A stretch of 64,000 nucleotides of DNA from Pseudomonas psychrophila (GTDB lineage: Bacteria; Pseudomonadota; Gammaproteobacteria; Pseudomonadales; Pseudomonadaceae). Location: positions 310,001-374,000 of the forward strand of contig NZ_JYKZ01000002.1 in the NCBI RefSeq assembly GCF_001043005.1, written 5' to 3'. The notes below the pieces were generated by a model. That model was not told where the DNA came from and made no database searches. It saw only the letters and a program-made list of their open reading frames with translations. Both the position numbers and the translations under genes were made by a program. Below are positions 1 to 7,747 of the stretch, one piece after another; position 1 is the stretch's first letter; each line of letters begins with the position of its first letter.

Positions 1-162
1 CGGGTACTGGCCTTGCTGGAACGGCGAATACGAAAAGCCGGAGATTTGTTCGGGCCAGTTGGGGGCAGAGACCGGGCGATTGATCAACGCCCAGAAACCT
101 GTGAACAGGGCGGCAATGGCCAGTACCACCACCAGGTTGAGTCCAAATTTACGCGATGACAT
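1..162 (-). CDS. NdvB-like beta-glucan glucosyltransferase, N-terminal fragment
   Basis: Only the first 54 codons are in the window; the gene runs off the left edge. The start is the ATG at 162 on the minus strand. Residues about 8-27 (LNLVVVLAIAALFTGFWALI) form an uncleaved membrane anchor, followed by a segment ending in GFSYSPFQQGQYP. In Pseudomonas that segment opens the GH17-like domain of large membrane glucosyltransferases (ndvB-type, cyclic or periplasmic beta-glucan synthesis). No clear Shine-Dalgarno is visible before the ATG. The assignment rests on this short N-terminus, so the family is probable and the exact function unproven. Confidence 0.6.
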   Translation of the reverse strand, partial: MSSRKFGLNLVVVLAIAALFTGFWALINRPVSAPNWPEQISGFSYSPFQQGQYP

Positions 163-406
163 AACTATTTCGGGTTCCAAAGGGAGTGGAACGAAGATCG
201 GTCGGCGGGTGCCAAACGGCGCGCATCCTACACTGTGCTCTGACCCACCGTATAGCTGACGGAGTGAGGTCGGGCATTTGGCAGTTGCTGCCGACTTAAG
301 TTCTTTATTTATTGCGTGTAGCGCTTATCTTCCTGCTCAACAGACTATTAAAGCAGGCTTGGTCGCTTAGCCCGTAGGAAAGATATTCAATGCAAGGCAA
401 GCCCCC

Positions 407-412
407 TATAAT
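407..412 (+). promoter_or_regulatory. -10 element upstream of tcdA
   Basis: A perfect TATAAT followed by GCGCGCC lies 27 bp before the tcdA ATG. No good -35 hexamer is visible at 16-18 bp spacing (the best candidate, TTCAAT at 386, is too close). The remaining 163-438 intergenic sequence must also hold the promoter of the leftward glucosyltransferase gene. Confidence 0.5.
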
Positions 413-438
413 GCGCGCCGGTTTTTGGGGTGTTGGTC

Positions 439-1248
439 ATGAGTACAGAAGATCCACGTTTTGCCGGTGTAGCCCGGTTATATGGGCTGGAAGGCCTTGA
501 ACGACTGAAGGCGGCGCATGTTGCGATCGTCGGTGTGGGCGGTGTCGGGTCCTGGGCCGCGGAAGCGATTGCGCGCTGCGGCGTCGGTGAAATTTCGCTG
601 TTTGACCTGGATGACGTTTGCGTCAGCAACAGCAACCGGCAATTGCACGCCTTGAGTACGACCATTGGTCGGGACAAGGTCGAAGTGATGGCCGAGCGTC
701 TGCGTCAGATCAACCCGGACTGCATCGTTCATGAAGTGGCGGATTTCGTGACGCGTGAAACCATGGCCGAGTACATCACGCCCACTATCGATTGCGTGAT
801 CGACTGCATCGACAGCGTCAATGCCAAGGCGGCGCTGATTGCCTGGTGCAAGCGCCGCAAGATTCAGATCATCACGACCGGCGGTGCGGGCGGTCAAATC
901 GACCCGACACTGATTCAGGTCTGCGACTTGAACCGTACGTTCAATGACCCGTTGGCCTCGAAAGTGCGTTCGACGTTGCGCCGCGATTATGGTTTTTCGC
1001 GCACCATGACCCGTCATTACAGCGTGCCGTGCGTGTTCTCCACCGAGCAGCTGCGCTACCCCAAGCCGGACGGCAGTATTTGCCTGCAGAAGAGTTTTGT
1101 CGGTGACGGCGTCAAGCTCGACTGCGCCGGTGGTTTTGGCGCGGTAATGATGGTGACGGCGACCTTCGGCATGGTGGCGGCCACCAAGGCGGTGGACAAA
1201 ATCGTGGCGGGCGTGCGCCGGCCTTCGGAGCGGGTCAAGCCTGCATGA
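439..1248 (+). CDS. tcdA: tRNA threonylcarbamoyladenosine dehydratase TcdA (CsdL)
   Basis: An E1/ThiF/MoeB-fold ATP-dependent enzyme that dehydrates t6A37 of tRNA to the cyclic form ct6A. The 269-residue protein has the nucleotide-binding glycine loop GVGGVGSW at about residues 32-39 and the acidic LFDLDDV segment after it. ATG 439 is preferred, with GGGGTG 7 nt upstream; an in-frame GTG at 430 would add three residues. In E. coli TcdA receives sulfur-relay support from CsdA/CsdE, and both partners are encoded just downstream here on the opposite strand, convergent with tcdA. The assignment is firm. Confidence 0.93.
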   Translation: MSTEDPRFAGVARLYGLEGLERLKAAHVAIVGVGGVGSWAAEAIARCGVGEISLFDLDDVCVSNSNRQLHALSTTIGRDKVEVMAERLRQINPDCIVHEVADFVTRETMAEYITPTIDCVIDCIDSVNAKAALIAWCKRRKIQIITTGGAGGQIDPTLIQVCDLNRTFNDPLASKVRSTLRRDYGFSRTMTRHYSVPCVFSTEQLRYPKPDGSICLQKSFVGDGVKLDCAGGFGAVMMVTATFGMVAATKAVDKIVAGVRRPSERVKPA

Positions 1249-1263
1249 GTGCGATGCGATCCT

Positions 1264-1378
1264 TGTAGATACTCTGTTGCCGGTCAAGCCCTACTGTGGG
1301 AGCGAGCCTGCTCGCGAACGACCTTCGCGAGCAGGCTCGCTCCCACAGAGAGGGTCGACTGGCAACAGAGTATCTACA
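1264..1378. repeat. Nested inverted repeat: REP hairpin inside an 18-bp outer pair
   Basis: The outer arms TGTAGATACTCTGTTGCC (1264-1281) and its exact complement (1361-1378) enclose a second palindrome with perfect 25-bp arms, 1294-1318 and 1324-1348, and a 5-nt loop. The inner arms carry the Pseudomonas REP core GTGGGAGCGAGCCTGCTCGC. The element sits between the convergent ends of tcdA and csdE and could end transcription from both sides, although neither arm is followed by a long T tract. The outer motif recurs at 52220-52241. Confidence 0.85.
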
Positions 1379-1392
1379 GGCATCGCTGCGGT

Positions 1393-1797
1393 TCAGCCTG
1401 CCACTTCCCGCATCCGCTGCAGCACGGCATTCAAGCCATTGCTGCGCGACGGTGAAAGCTGACGGCTCAGGCCCAACTGGTTGAACCAGTCAGGCACGTC
1501 TACCTGTTGCAGTTGCTCGGTGCTCAAACCGTTGACTCGCGCCAGCAGCAACGCCACCAAACCGCGAATCAGCCGCGCATCGCTGCTGGCAGCAAACTGC
1601 CAGTGGCCATCGACCTGTGCGCCCACCAACCACACCTGGCTTTCACAGCCATGCACGCGATGAGCTTCGGTTTTGTCGGCGTCGTTCAATTCCGGCAGGC
1701 GCTGGCCCCATTGCATCAGCAGGCGTGCGCGCTGTTCCCAGCCGCTGCAGTGCTCAAAGCTGTCGAGCGCGGCCTGGGCGTTGGCGGGCAGGGTCAT
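1393..1797 (-). CDS. csdE: SufE-family sulfur acceptor CsdE
   Basis: A small (134 aa) SufE-like protein that accepts persulfide sulfur from the cysteine desulfurase CsdA. The acceptor cysteine is C51 in the motif VHGCESQVW. Its start codon overlaps the stop of csdA (positions 1794-1797, ATGA), which indicates translational coupling and a shared mRNA. The pairing with csdA, and tcdA opposite, reproduces the E. coli csdA-csdE-tcdA grouping, although here tcdA is convergent rather than co-directional. Either name, SufE or CsdE, would be defensible; the neighbourhood favours CsdE. Confidence 0.9.
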   Translation of the reverse strand: MTLPANAQAALDSFEHCSGWEQRARLLMQWGQRLPELNDADKTEAHRVHGCESQVWLVGAQVDGHWQFAASSDARLIRGLVALLLARVNGLSTEQLQQVDVPDWFNQLGLSRQLSPSRSNGLNAVLQRMREVAG

Positions 1798-2999
1798 TGC
1801 AATAACTCCAGGGCCTGATCGAGGGCGTCGAAGAACCGTTCCAGATCTTCAGAGTCGTTGTACATCGCCAGCGAGACGCGGATGGCACCGGCCAGCCCAA
1901 AGCTTTTCAGTAGCGGCATGGCGCAGTGATGTCCGGCGCGAACGGCAATCCCCTGTTCAGTCAGCAGGTGGGCCAGGTCGGCGTTATGCACGCCCTCGAC
2001 CACAAAACTGACCAACGCCAGTTGTGGCGACCCCAGCAGTCGAATGCCCTGGCGCTGCTTCAAACCCTCGACCAGCAGCGCGTGCAGCGCCGCTTCGTGG
2101 GCTTGAATGGCGTTCTGGTCGAGGTTGGCCAGATAGTTGAGGGTTGCCCCCAGCCCGATCACGCTGGCAATCGGCGGAGTGCCAGCCTCAAACCCGAGCG
2201 GAGCGGGGCGAAAGGTGGCGTGCTGGTAGTCGGCGTCTTGCACCATCTCGCCGCCGAACTGCCAGTGCTGCAAACAGCTCAGCGCTTCGTGGCGACCGAA
2301 CAGCACGCCCAGCCCGTCCGGACCGTAGAGTTTGTGGCTGGAAAATACATAAAAGTCGCAACCCAGTACTTGCACGTCAGGGCGGCCATGGACCACGCCC
2401 TGCGCGCCGTCCACCACCGTCAGTGCGCTCTGTGCCTTGGCCAGCGCCAGTAGCGCAGGCAGGGGTTGCCATACACCGAGTACGTTGGACAGTTGGCTCA
2501 CGGCCAGCAGGCGGGTGCGCGGTGTGATCAGGCGCGTGGCCGCATCGAGGTCGATGACGCCATCGGCATCCAGTGGCAATACCACCAGGTTCAGCTTTTT
2601 ACGCTGTGCAAGCTGTTGCCACGGCAGCAAGTTGGCGTGGTGTTCCAGAGCGCTGATAACAATTTCATCGCCCGGGTTGAAGTGGTGCTCCAGGCCATAG
2701 GCCAGAAGGTTCAGGGCCGAGGTGGCGCCATGGGTGAAAACGATTTGCCCGCACTCGCCAGCATTGAGCCATTGAGTCACTTTGTGGCGGGTGTTTTCAA
2801 ATGCCTGGGTCGCGTGGGCGCCCGGCAGGTGTTGGGCCCTGTGCACATTGGCTGCGCCGTTGGCGTAGTAATGCGTCAGTGCGTCGAGCAGGGCTTGGGG
2901 TTTTTGCGTGGTTGCAGCGTTGTCCAGATAGGTCTGGTCCTGACGTTGCAAGGCGGCGATGGCTGGGAAGTCAGCGCGCCAGGGAGAAGGCAAAAGCAT
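1794..2999 (-). CDS. csdA: Cysteine desulfurase CsdA (SufS-like, group II)
   Basis: A PLP-dependent fold-type I enzyme (401 aa) that removes sulfur from cysteine and forms an enzyme persulfide for transfer to CsdE. The PLP lysine is K223 in FSSHKLYGP, preceded by the VDGAQ segment near 197-200. The catalytic cysteine is C359 in RAGHHCAMP, at the short loop typical of group II desulfurases. It lies downstream of dapD on the same strand, 58 bp away, with a stem-loop in the gap. Sulfur probably feeds the tRNA-modification branch with TcdA. The family is certain; the choice of CsdA over SufS rests on the partners. Confidence 0.9.
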   Translation of the reverse strand: MLLPSPWRADFPAIAALQRQDQTYLDNAATTQKPQALLDALTHYYANGAANVHRAQHLPGAHATQAFENTRHKVTQWLNAGECGQIVFTHGATSALNLLAYGLEHHFNPGDEIVISALEHHANLLPWQQLAQRKKLNLVVLPLDADGVIDLDAATRLITPRTRLLAVSQLSNVLGVWQPLPALLALAKAQSALTVVDGAQGVVHGRPDVQVLGCDFYVFSSHKLYGPDGLGVLFGRHEALSCLQHWQFGGEMVQDADYQHATFRPAPLGFEAGTPPIASVIGLGATLNYLANLDQNAIQAHEAALHALLVEGLKQRQGIRLLGSPQLALVSFVVEGVHNADLAHLLTEQGIAVRAGHHCAMPLLKSFGLAGAIRVSLAMYNDSEDLERFFDALDQALELLQ

Positions 3000-3015
3000 G
3001 GTGTTCGGGCTCTGT

Positions 3016-3042
3016 TGACGAGGCCAGAAACTGGCCCCGTCA
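3016..3042. other. Stem-loop between dapD and csdA
   Basis: Arms TGACGAGGCCAG and CTGGCCCCGTCA pair with one A-C mismatch around an AAA loop. No T tract follows on either strand, so it reads as a processing or attenuation hairpin within the leftward dapD-csdA-csdE transcript rather than a classic terminator. Confidence 0.55.
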
Positions 3043-3057
3043 GTGGCAGATAAACGC

Positions 3058-4092
3058 TTAGTTGTGAGCGTGCAGTGCTTCGTTCAGCTCGATGGCCGAC
3101 TTGTGGGTTTTGCATTCCACCGCGCCGGTTTGCGAGTTGCGACGGAACAACAGGTCAGGTTGACCTGCAAGGTCACGCGCTTTAAGCACTTTAACCAGTT
3201 GGTTGTTTTCGTCCAGCAGCGCCACTTTGGTGCCTGCCGTCAGGTACAGACCGGATTCAACCGTGTTGCGATCGCCCAGCGGGATACCGATACCGGCATT
3301 GGCGCCGATCAGGCAGCCTTCGCCCACTTTGATCACGATGTTGCCGCCACCCGACAGGGTGCCCATGGTGGAGCAACCGCCGCCCAGGTCCGAACCCTTG
3401 CCGACGAATACGCCCGCCGAAACGCGGCCTTCGATCATGCCCGGGCCTTCGGTGCCAGCGTTGAAGTTGACGAAACCTTCGTGCATCACGGTCGTGCCTT
3501 CGCCGATGTAGGCACCCAGACGAAGACGGGCCGCATCAGCGATACGCACACCGGCAGGCACTACGTAGTCGGTCATTTTCGGGAACTTGTCGACCGAGAA
3601 CACTTCCAGCAGCTCGCCACGCAGGCGTGCTTCGAGTTGACGCTCAGCCAGCTCGCTCAGGTCGATGGCGCCCTGGCTGGTCCAGGCCACGTTCGGCAGC
3701 AACGGGAACACACCGGCCAGGTTCAGGCCGTGGGGCTTGACCAGACGATGGGACAGCAGGTGCAGCTTGAGGTAGGCCTCTGGTGTCGAGGTCAGTGCGG
3801 CGTCTTCGGCCAGCAGCGTTGCAACCAGCGGCTTGTGGCTTTCAGCCAGACGGGTCAGCAGGGCTGCTTGAGCCGCGTCGACCGGTTTAACGGCTTCGGC
3901 CAGTTGCGCAGCTTGCGCGGTAGTAAAGGTGATTGCCTGGTTGCCGCCGGTGTAGTCAAGGATCGGTGCGATGGCAGCGATCAGCTCGGCCGATGGATTG
4001 ATCAGGGGTTGTGCGTAGAACACTTCCAGCCATGCGCCTTGACGGTTTTGGGTGCCGACGCCGAAGGCTGCGCTGAACAGGGTAGTAGACAT
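3058..4092 (-). CDS. dapD: 2,3,4,5-tetrahydropyridine-2,6-dicarboxylate N-succinyltransferase
   Basis: Catalyses succinyl-CoA-dependent N-succinylation of tetrahydrodipicolinate in the lysine/meso-diaminopimelate pathway, in the cytoplasm. At 344 aa it is the long DapD form found in Pseudomonas. The C-terminal half shows the left-handed beta-helix hexapeptide pattern (GRVSAGVFVGKGSDLGGG, then GAGIGIPLGDRNTVESG-like repeats). The ATG is preceded by AAGAGGTAATTGC, a good ribosome-binding site. It probably forms a leftward unit with the YffB-like gene upstream and csdA/csdE downstream. dapC, the next pathway enzyme, lies 2.4 kb away on the same strand but beyond a rightward gene. Confidence 0.95.
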   Translation of the reverse strand: MSTTLFSAAFGVGTQNRQGAWLEVFYAQPLINPSAELIAAIAPILDYTGGNQAITFTTAQAAQLAEAVKPVDAAQAALLTRLAESHKPLVATLLAEDAALTSTPEAYLKLHLLSHRLVKPHGLNLAGVFPLLPNVAWTSQGAIDLSELAERQLEARLRGELLEVFSVDKFPKMTDYVVPAGVRIADAARLRLGAYIGEGTTVMHEGFVNFNAGTEGPGMIEGRVSAGVFVGKGSDLGGGCSTMGTLSGGGNIVIKVGEGCLIGANAGIGIPLGDRNTVESGLYLTAGTKVALLDENNQLVKVLKARDLAGQPDLLFRRNSQTGAVECKTHKSAIELNEALHAHN

Positions 4093-4128
4093 GCAATTAC
4101 CTCTTACAAAAAATAAATGGGCGGTCGC

Positions 4129-4491
4129 TTAAAGAAGGGCCGCCGCATAAAGATCTGGCTTGAAGCCAATCAGGGTTTTGTCACCGAGATCGAGCACGGG
4201 GCGCTTGATCATCGAGGGTTGGGCGAGCATCAGTTCAATGGCTTTCGCTTGGTCGAGATCGGCTTTGCGTTCGTCGTCGAGCTTGCGAAAGGTTGTACCT
4301 GCGCGATTGAGCACCACTTGCCAGCCGTGCTCGTTGCACCACTGGGTCAGATGTTCACGGTCGATGCCGCTGCTTTTGTAATCGTGGAAGTCGTAGCGCA
4401 CTGCATGTTCATCCAGCCAGGTGCGAGCCTTTTTCATGGTGTCGCAGGCTTTGATGCCGAAAAGGTGCAACGTCTTGCTTGAATCGGTCAC
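4129..4491 (-). CDS. ArsC/Spx-family protein, YffB type
   Basis: A 120-residue thioredoxin-fold protein of the ArsC/Spx family. Residues 10-21 (LFGIKACDTMKK) hold a single N-terminal cysteine, C16, in the CxxxKK arrangement. The later RPVLDLGDKTLIGFKPD segment fits the YffB subgroup. These proteins are often labelled arsenate reductases but are more likely glutathione-dependent thiol reductases, and no arsenic genes are nearby. It is the first gene of the probable leftward group with dapD, 36 bp upstream of it. Fold assignment is good; substrate is unknown. Confidence 0.82.
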   Translation of the reverse strand: MTDSSKTLHLFGIKACDTMKKARTWLDEHAVRYDFHDYKSSGIDREHLTQWCNEHGWQVVLNRAGTTFRKLDDERKADLDQAKAIELMLAQPSMIKRPVLDLGDKTLIGFKPDLYAAALL

Positions 4492-4719
4492 GGCAATTGC
4501 CCCCCTTGGAGATGCGTGTAAATGAGCAGTCGCGGATTATGCCATGTGCAGCGTGCCAGGGCGTGGATGGCTTGAGCATCTCATGCTCTTGTGACATGTC
4601 GTCGCACTGCTACTTATGTTCAGGCTCCAGATTTGCCGCTAGCGGCTACTATGACCTGCAATGCAAAAATGTTGCTAGCTGTGTCTAGTAGAAGCTGATT
4701 GTTTGGGAACCTTGTCGAT

Positions 4720-6366
4720 ATGCAAACCGCCTACACCGTCCTCATCCTGCTGATGCTGGTGAGTGTCTCGCGTCTATTGGGGCGTTTAATCCCGTTGCCG
4801 TTGCCACTGGTGCAGATTGCTGCAGGCGCCGTGCTGGCCTGGCCGACCCTGGGCCTGCACGTTGCGCTGGAGCCGGAGCTGTTCCTGTTTCTGTTCCTGC
4901 CACCGCTGCTGTTCTCGGATGGCTGGCGCATGCCCAAACGTGAGTTTTGGCGTTTGCGCGGGCCGATTTTGACGCTGGCCGTCGGGCTGGTGCTGTTTAC
5001 GGTCGTGGGCGCCGGTTATTTCATTCACTGGCTATTGCCGACCATACCTTTGCCGGTGGCGTTTGCGCTGGCGGCAGTGTTGTCGCCGACCGATGCCGTG
5101 GCGGTGTCGGCCATTGCGCAAAACCGTTTGCCGGCACCCTTGATGCACATGCTTCAAGGCGAGGCGCTGATGAACGACGCCACGGGCCTGGTGACATTCA
5201 AGTTTGCGTTGGTGGCCGCCATTACCGGGGTGTTTTCCCTGGCCAATGCCAGCGTGGCATTTGTTCTGGTGGCGTGCGGCGGTCTGGCAATTGGTGTGGC
5301 CTTGAGCTGGCTGGTGGGGCGCCTGCGCTCGTGGATGATCACCCGTGGCTGGGATGATCCGGCAACCCATGTGGTGTTTATGCTGTTGCTGCCCTTTGCC
5401 GCCTATGTACTGGCCGAGCGTTTGGGGGCGTCGGGCATTTTGTCAGCGGTTGCTGCGGGGATGATGCAAAGCTGGCTCGACCTTTTGCCTCGCCAGACCA
5501 GCACCCGGTTGCTCAATCGCAGTGTGTGGTCGCTGCTGGAGTTTGCGTTTAACGGGCTGATCTTCTTGTTGTTGGGCTTGCAACTGCCGGACATCATCAA
5601 GGCGGTGGTCAGCGATGAAATCACGCTGTGGCCCAGCTTGATGTACCGCTGTCTGGAAGTCGTGGCGATCTTTCTGGTGTTGCTGGCGCTGCGTTTTATC
5701 TGGGTACAGAGCATCTGGCGTTTGTCCGGCCTGTTGCGCCGCTGGCGCGGCAAGGGCGAGCTGACGATGGTGCCGACGGCGCGCTCGTGCTGGCTGTTGA
5801 CCGTAGGTGGGGTGCGCGGTGCAGTCACTCTGGCGGGTGTGATGTCGATACCGCTGTTACTGAACGAGGGACTGGATTTTCCTGAGCGTGACCTGCTGAT
5901 CTTTATTGCTGCGGGGGTGATTCTGCTGTCGCTGGTGGCGGCGTGTATTGCCTTGCCCTTGCTGTTGCGCGGGATTGAAAAAAGCTCGGACGATGCGATG
6001 CGCAAAGAGGTGCGAGAAGCATGGCGGCGTACCGCCGAGGCGGCGATTCACGCGCTGGAAGCCGAGGAGGTGGTCGATGCGGCGGGGCAGCAGGATGCCG
6101 CTGAGGCGGCATTGGCGGCTGAGTTGAAGGCGCGGATCATGTCCGAATACCGTCATCAGTTGGAGGTTTACAACGATACCGCGCAAGCCCAGGAACTGGC
6201 TTCTCAGATGGACCAGTTGGAAAGCCGGTTACGCCTCAAGGCGCTCAGGGCGCAGCGGCTGGAGCTGTACAGCTTGAGGCGTCATCACGAAATCGGGGAT
6301 GACGCGTTGAGCGAGATCTTGAAGGATCTGGATTTGAGCGAAGCGAATCTTGGGACGGTGAAGTGA
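4720..6366 (+). CDS. CPA1-family Na+/H+ (cation/proton) antiporter
   Basis: A 548-residue inner-membrane antiporter. About 12 hydrophobic segments fill residues 1-410, including the conserved LPPLLFSDGWRMP segment and the AAVLSPTDAVAVSAI motif whose aspartate is the ion-binding residue in NhaP/NHE-type carriers. A cytoplasmic, charged, helical tail of about 140 residues follows and is likely regulatory. ATG 4720 is chosen because GGGAA lies upstream; a TTG at 4699 would add seven residues. It stands alone, divergent from the YffB-like gene and followed by a REPIN. A GCCGCTAGCGGC palindrome at 4635-4646 lies in its upstream region. Confidence 0.88.
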   Translation: MQTAYTVLILLMLVSVSRLLGRLIPLPLPLVQIAAGAVLAWPTLGLHVALEPELFLFLFLPPLLFSDGWRMPKREFWRLRGPILTLAVGLVLFTVVGAGYFIHWLLPTIPLPVAFALAAVLSPTDAVAVSAIAQNRLPAPLMHMLQGEALMNDATGLVTFKFALVAAITGVFSLANASVAFVLVACGGLAIGVALSWLVGRLRSWMITRGWDDPATHVVFMLLLPFAAYVLAERLGASGILSAVAAGMMQSWLDLLPRQTSTRLLNRSVWSLLEFAFNGLIFLLLGLQLPDIIKAVVSDEITLWPSLMYRCLEVVAIFLVLLALRFIWVQSIWRLSGLLRRWRGKGELTMVPTARSCWLLTVGGVRGAVTLAGVMSIPLLLNEGLDFPERDLLIFIAAGVILLSLVAACIALPLLLRGIEKSSDDAMRKEVREAWRRTAEAAIHALEAEEVVDAAGQQDAAEAALAAELKARIMSEYRHQLEVYNDTAQAQELASQMDQLESRLRLKALRAQRLELYSLRRHHEIGDDALSEILKDLDLSEANLGTVK

Positions 6367-6378
6367 TACACCAGCCTT

Positions 6379-6465
6379 GTGTGGGAGCGGGCTTGCTCGC
6401 GATTGTATCGCCGCGGTTTGTCAGTCAGACCGAGTTGATGGCATCGCAGGCAAGCCAGCTCCCAC
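6379..6465. repeat. REPIN (paired REP sequences), with a truncated REP at 6494-6506
   Basis: The left REP GTGGGAGCGGGCTTGCTCGC and an inverted, slightly diverged right copy (6443-6465, with GGCAAGCCAGCTCCCAC) flank a spacer of about 40 nt. A further lone fragment GTGTGGGAGCGGG follows at 6494-6506 just before the dapC stop. The element lies between the convergent antiporter and dapC genes. Confidence 0.85.
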
Positions 6466-6521
6466 CGTTTTTATAGCGCCTTGCAGTGCCATTGTGTGGG
6501 AGCGGGTCAGCGTCGAGGGGG

Positions 6522-7721
6522 TTAGCGGCGGCGCTGGATAAAGTCGCGAATGCGCTCGGCGGCTTCTACGCATTCAGCCAGTGGCGCGACCAGTGCCATG
6601 CGCACCCGTCCTGCTCCTGGGTTGAAACCATCCACTTCACGGGACAGGTAAGAGCCCGGTACTACGGTCACGTGCTCTTCGGCGAACAGGTCGCGGCAGA
6701 ACTCGGCGTCGTCACCTTCAACTCGGGGCCACAGGTAAAACCCGCCGTCCGGTCGCTGTACGTCCAAGACCGGGCTCAGAATCGCCAGCACTGCATCGAA
6801 CTTCTCGCGATACAGGTCGCGATTGGTGCGTACGTGTGCTTCGTCGTTCCAGGCGGCAATGCTGGCCAGTTGGGTCTGAACCGGCATGGCGCAACCGTGA
6901 TAGGTGCGATACAGCAAAAATGCCTTGAGGATCTCTGCATCACCGGCCACAAAACCCGAGCGCAAGCCCGGCAGGTTCGAGCGCTTGGACAGGCTGTGGA
7001 ACACCACGCAACGTTTGAAATCTTCACGGCCCAGTGCCACGCAAGCGCTGAGCAGGCCCACCGGAGGTGTTTGCTCGTCGAAGTACAGCTCGCTGTAGCA
7101 TTCGTCTGCGGCGATCACGAAATCGTGTTCGTCGGCCAGGGCGATGAGTTTTTTCAGGATGTCGAGGGGGATCAGTGCGCCGGTCGGGTTGCCCGGTGAG
7201 CACAGGAACAGGATCTGGCAGCGCTTCCAGGTCTCGGCCGATACCGCGTCGAAATCAGGGTTGAAGCCATGTTCGGCCAGGCATGGCAGGTAGTGCGGCT
7301 GGGCGCCCGCCAGGAAGGCTGCACCTTCGTAGATCTGATAGAACGGGTTCGGGCTGACGACCAGTGCGTCGTCGCCACGGTTGACCACGGTTTGGGTGAA
7401 GGCGAACAGGGCCTCACGGGTGCCGTTGACCGGCAGGATGTTGCGCGCCGGGTCGAGCCAGCCTTTTGGCACGTTGAAGCGACGCTCGGCCCAGCCAGCG
7501 ATGGCTTCACGCAGCGCCGGGATGCCCAGGGTGGTCGGGTAGACCGCCATCTGGTCGAGGTTGTCAGCCAGTGCCTTGGCCACGAAGTCCGGCGAGCGGT
7601 GTTTCGGTTCGCCAATCGACAGCGCAATCGGGCGCTTGTCGGCAGTGGGCTGCACGCTGCCAAGCAGGGCGCGCAGTTTTTCGAACGGGTAAGGCTGTAG
7701 CTGGTTTAGAGCGTTGTTCAT
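6522..7721 (-). CDS. dapC: Succinyldiaminopimelate transaminase DapC
   Basis: A 399-residue class I/II PLP aminotransferase that transfers the amino group from glutamate to N-succinyl-2-amino-6-oxopimelate in meso-DAP and lysine synthesis. Visible are SPNPFYQIYEGAA, the LCSPGNPTGALI substrate-contact motif and the PLP lysine in HSLSKRSNLPGLRSGF. The gene lies 26 bp downstream of glnD on the same strand, so it is probably part of a map-glnD-dapC transcript. The same arrangement is usual in Pseudomonas, which favours DapC over other aminotransferases of the same fold. Confidence 0.9.
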   Translation of the reverse strand: MNNALNQLQPYPFEKLRALLGSVQPTADKRPIALSIGEPKHRSPDFVAKALADNLDQMAVYPTTLGIPALREAIAGWAERRFNVPKGWLDPARNILPVNGTREALFAFTQTVVNRGDDALVVSPNPFYQIYEGAAFLAGAQPHYLPCLAEHGFNPDFDAVSAETWKRCQILFLCSPGNPTGALIPLDILKKLIALADEHDFVIAADECYSELYFDEQTPPVGLLSACVALGREDFKRCVVFHSLSKRSNLPGLRSGFVAGDAEILKAFLLYRTYHGCAMPVQTQLASIAAWNDEAHVRTNRDLYREKFDAVLAILSPVLDVQRPDGGFYLWPRVEGDDAEFCRDLFAEEHVTVVPGSYLSREVDGFNPGAGRVRMALVAPLAECVEAAERIRDFIQRRR

Positions 7722-7747
7722 GGGGTGCGGGTCTCACTCGGCGGCGG

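Noticed and set aside
3043..4116. 357-codon plus-strand frame opposite dapD
   Set aside because: It covers dapD end to end on the opposite strand; dapD is certain from its motifs.
4129..4491. True arsenate reductase for the YffB-like gene
   Set aside because: Only the single N-terminal cysteine and YffB-type sequence are present and there are no arsB/arsR neighbours. The arsR at 49.2 kb is far away and paired with xenB.
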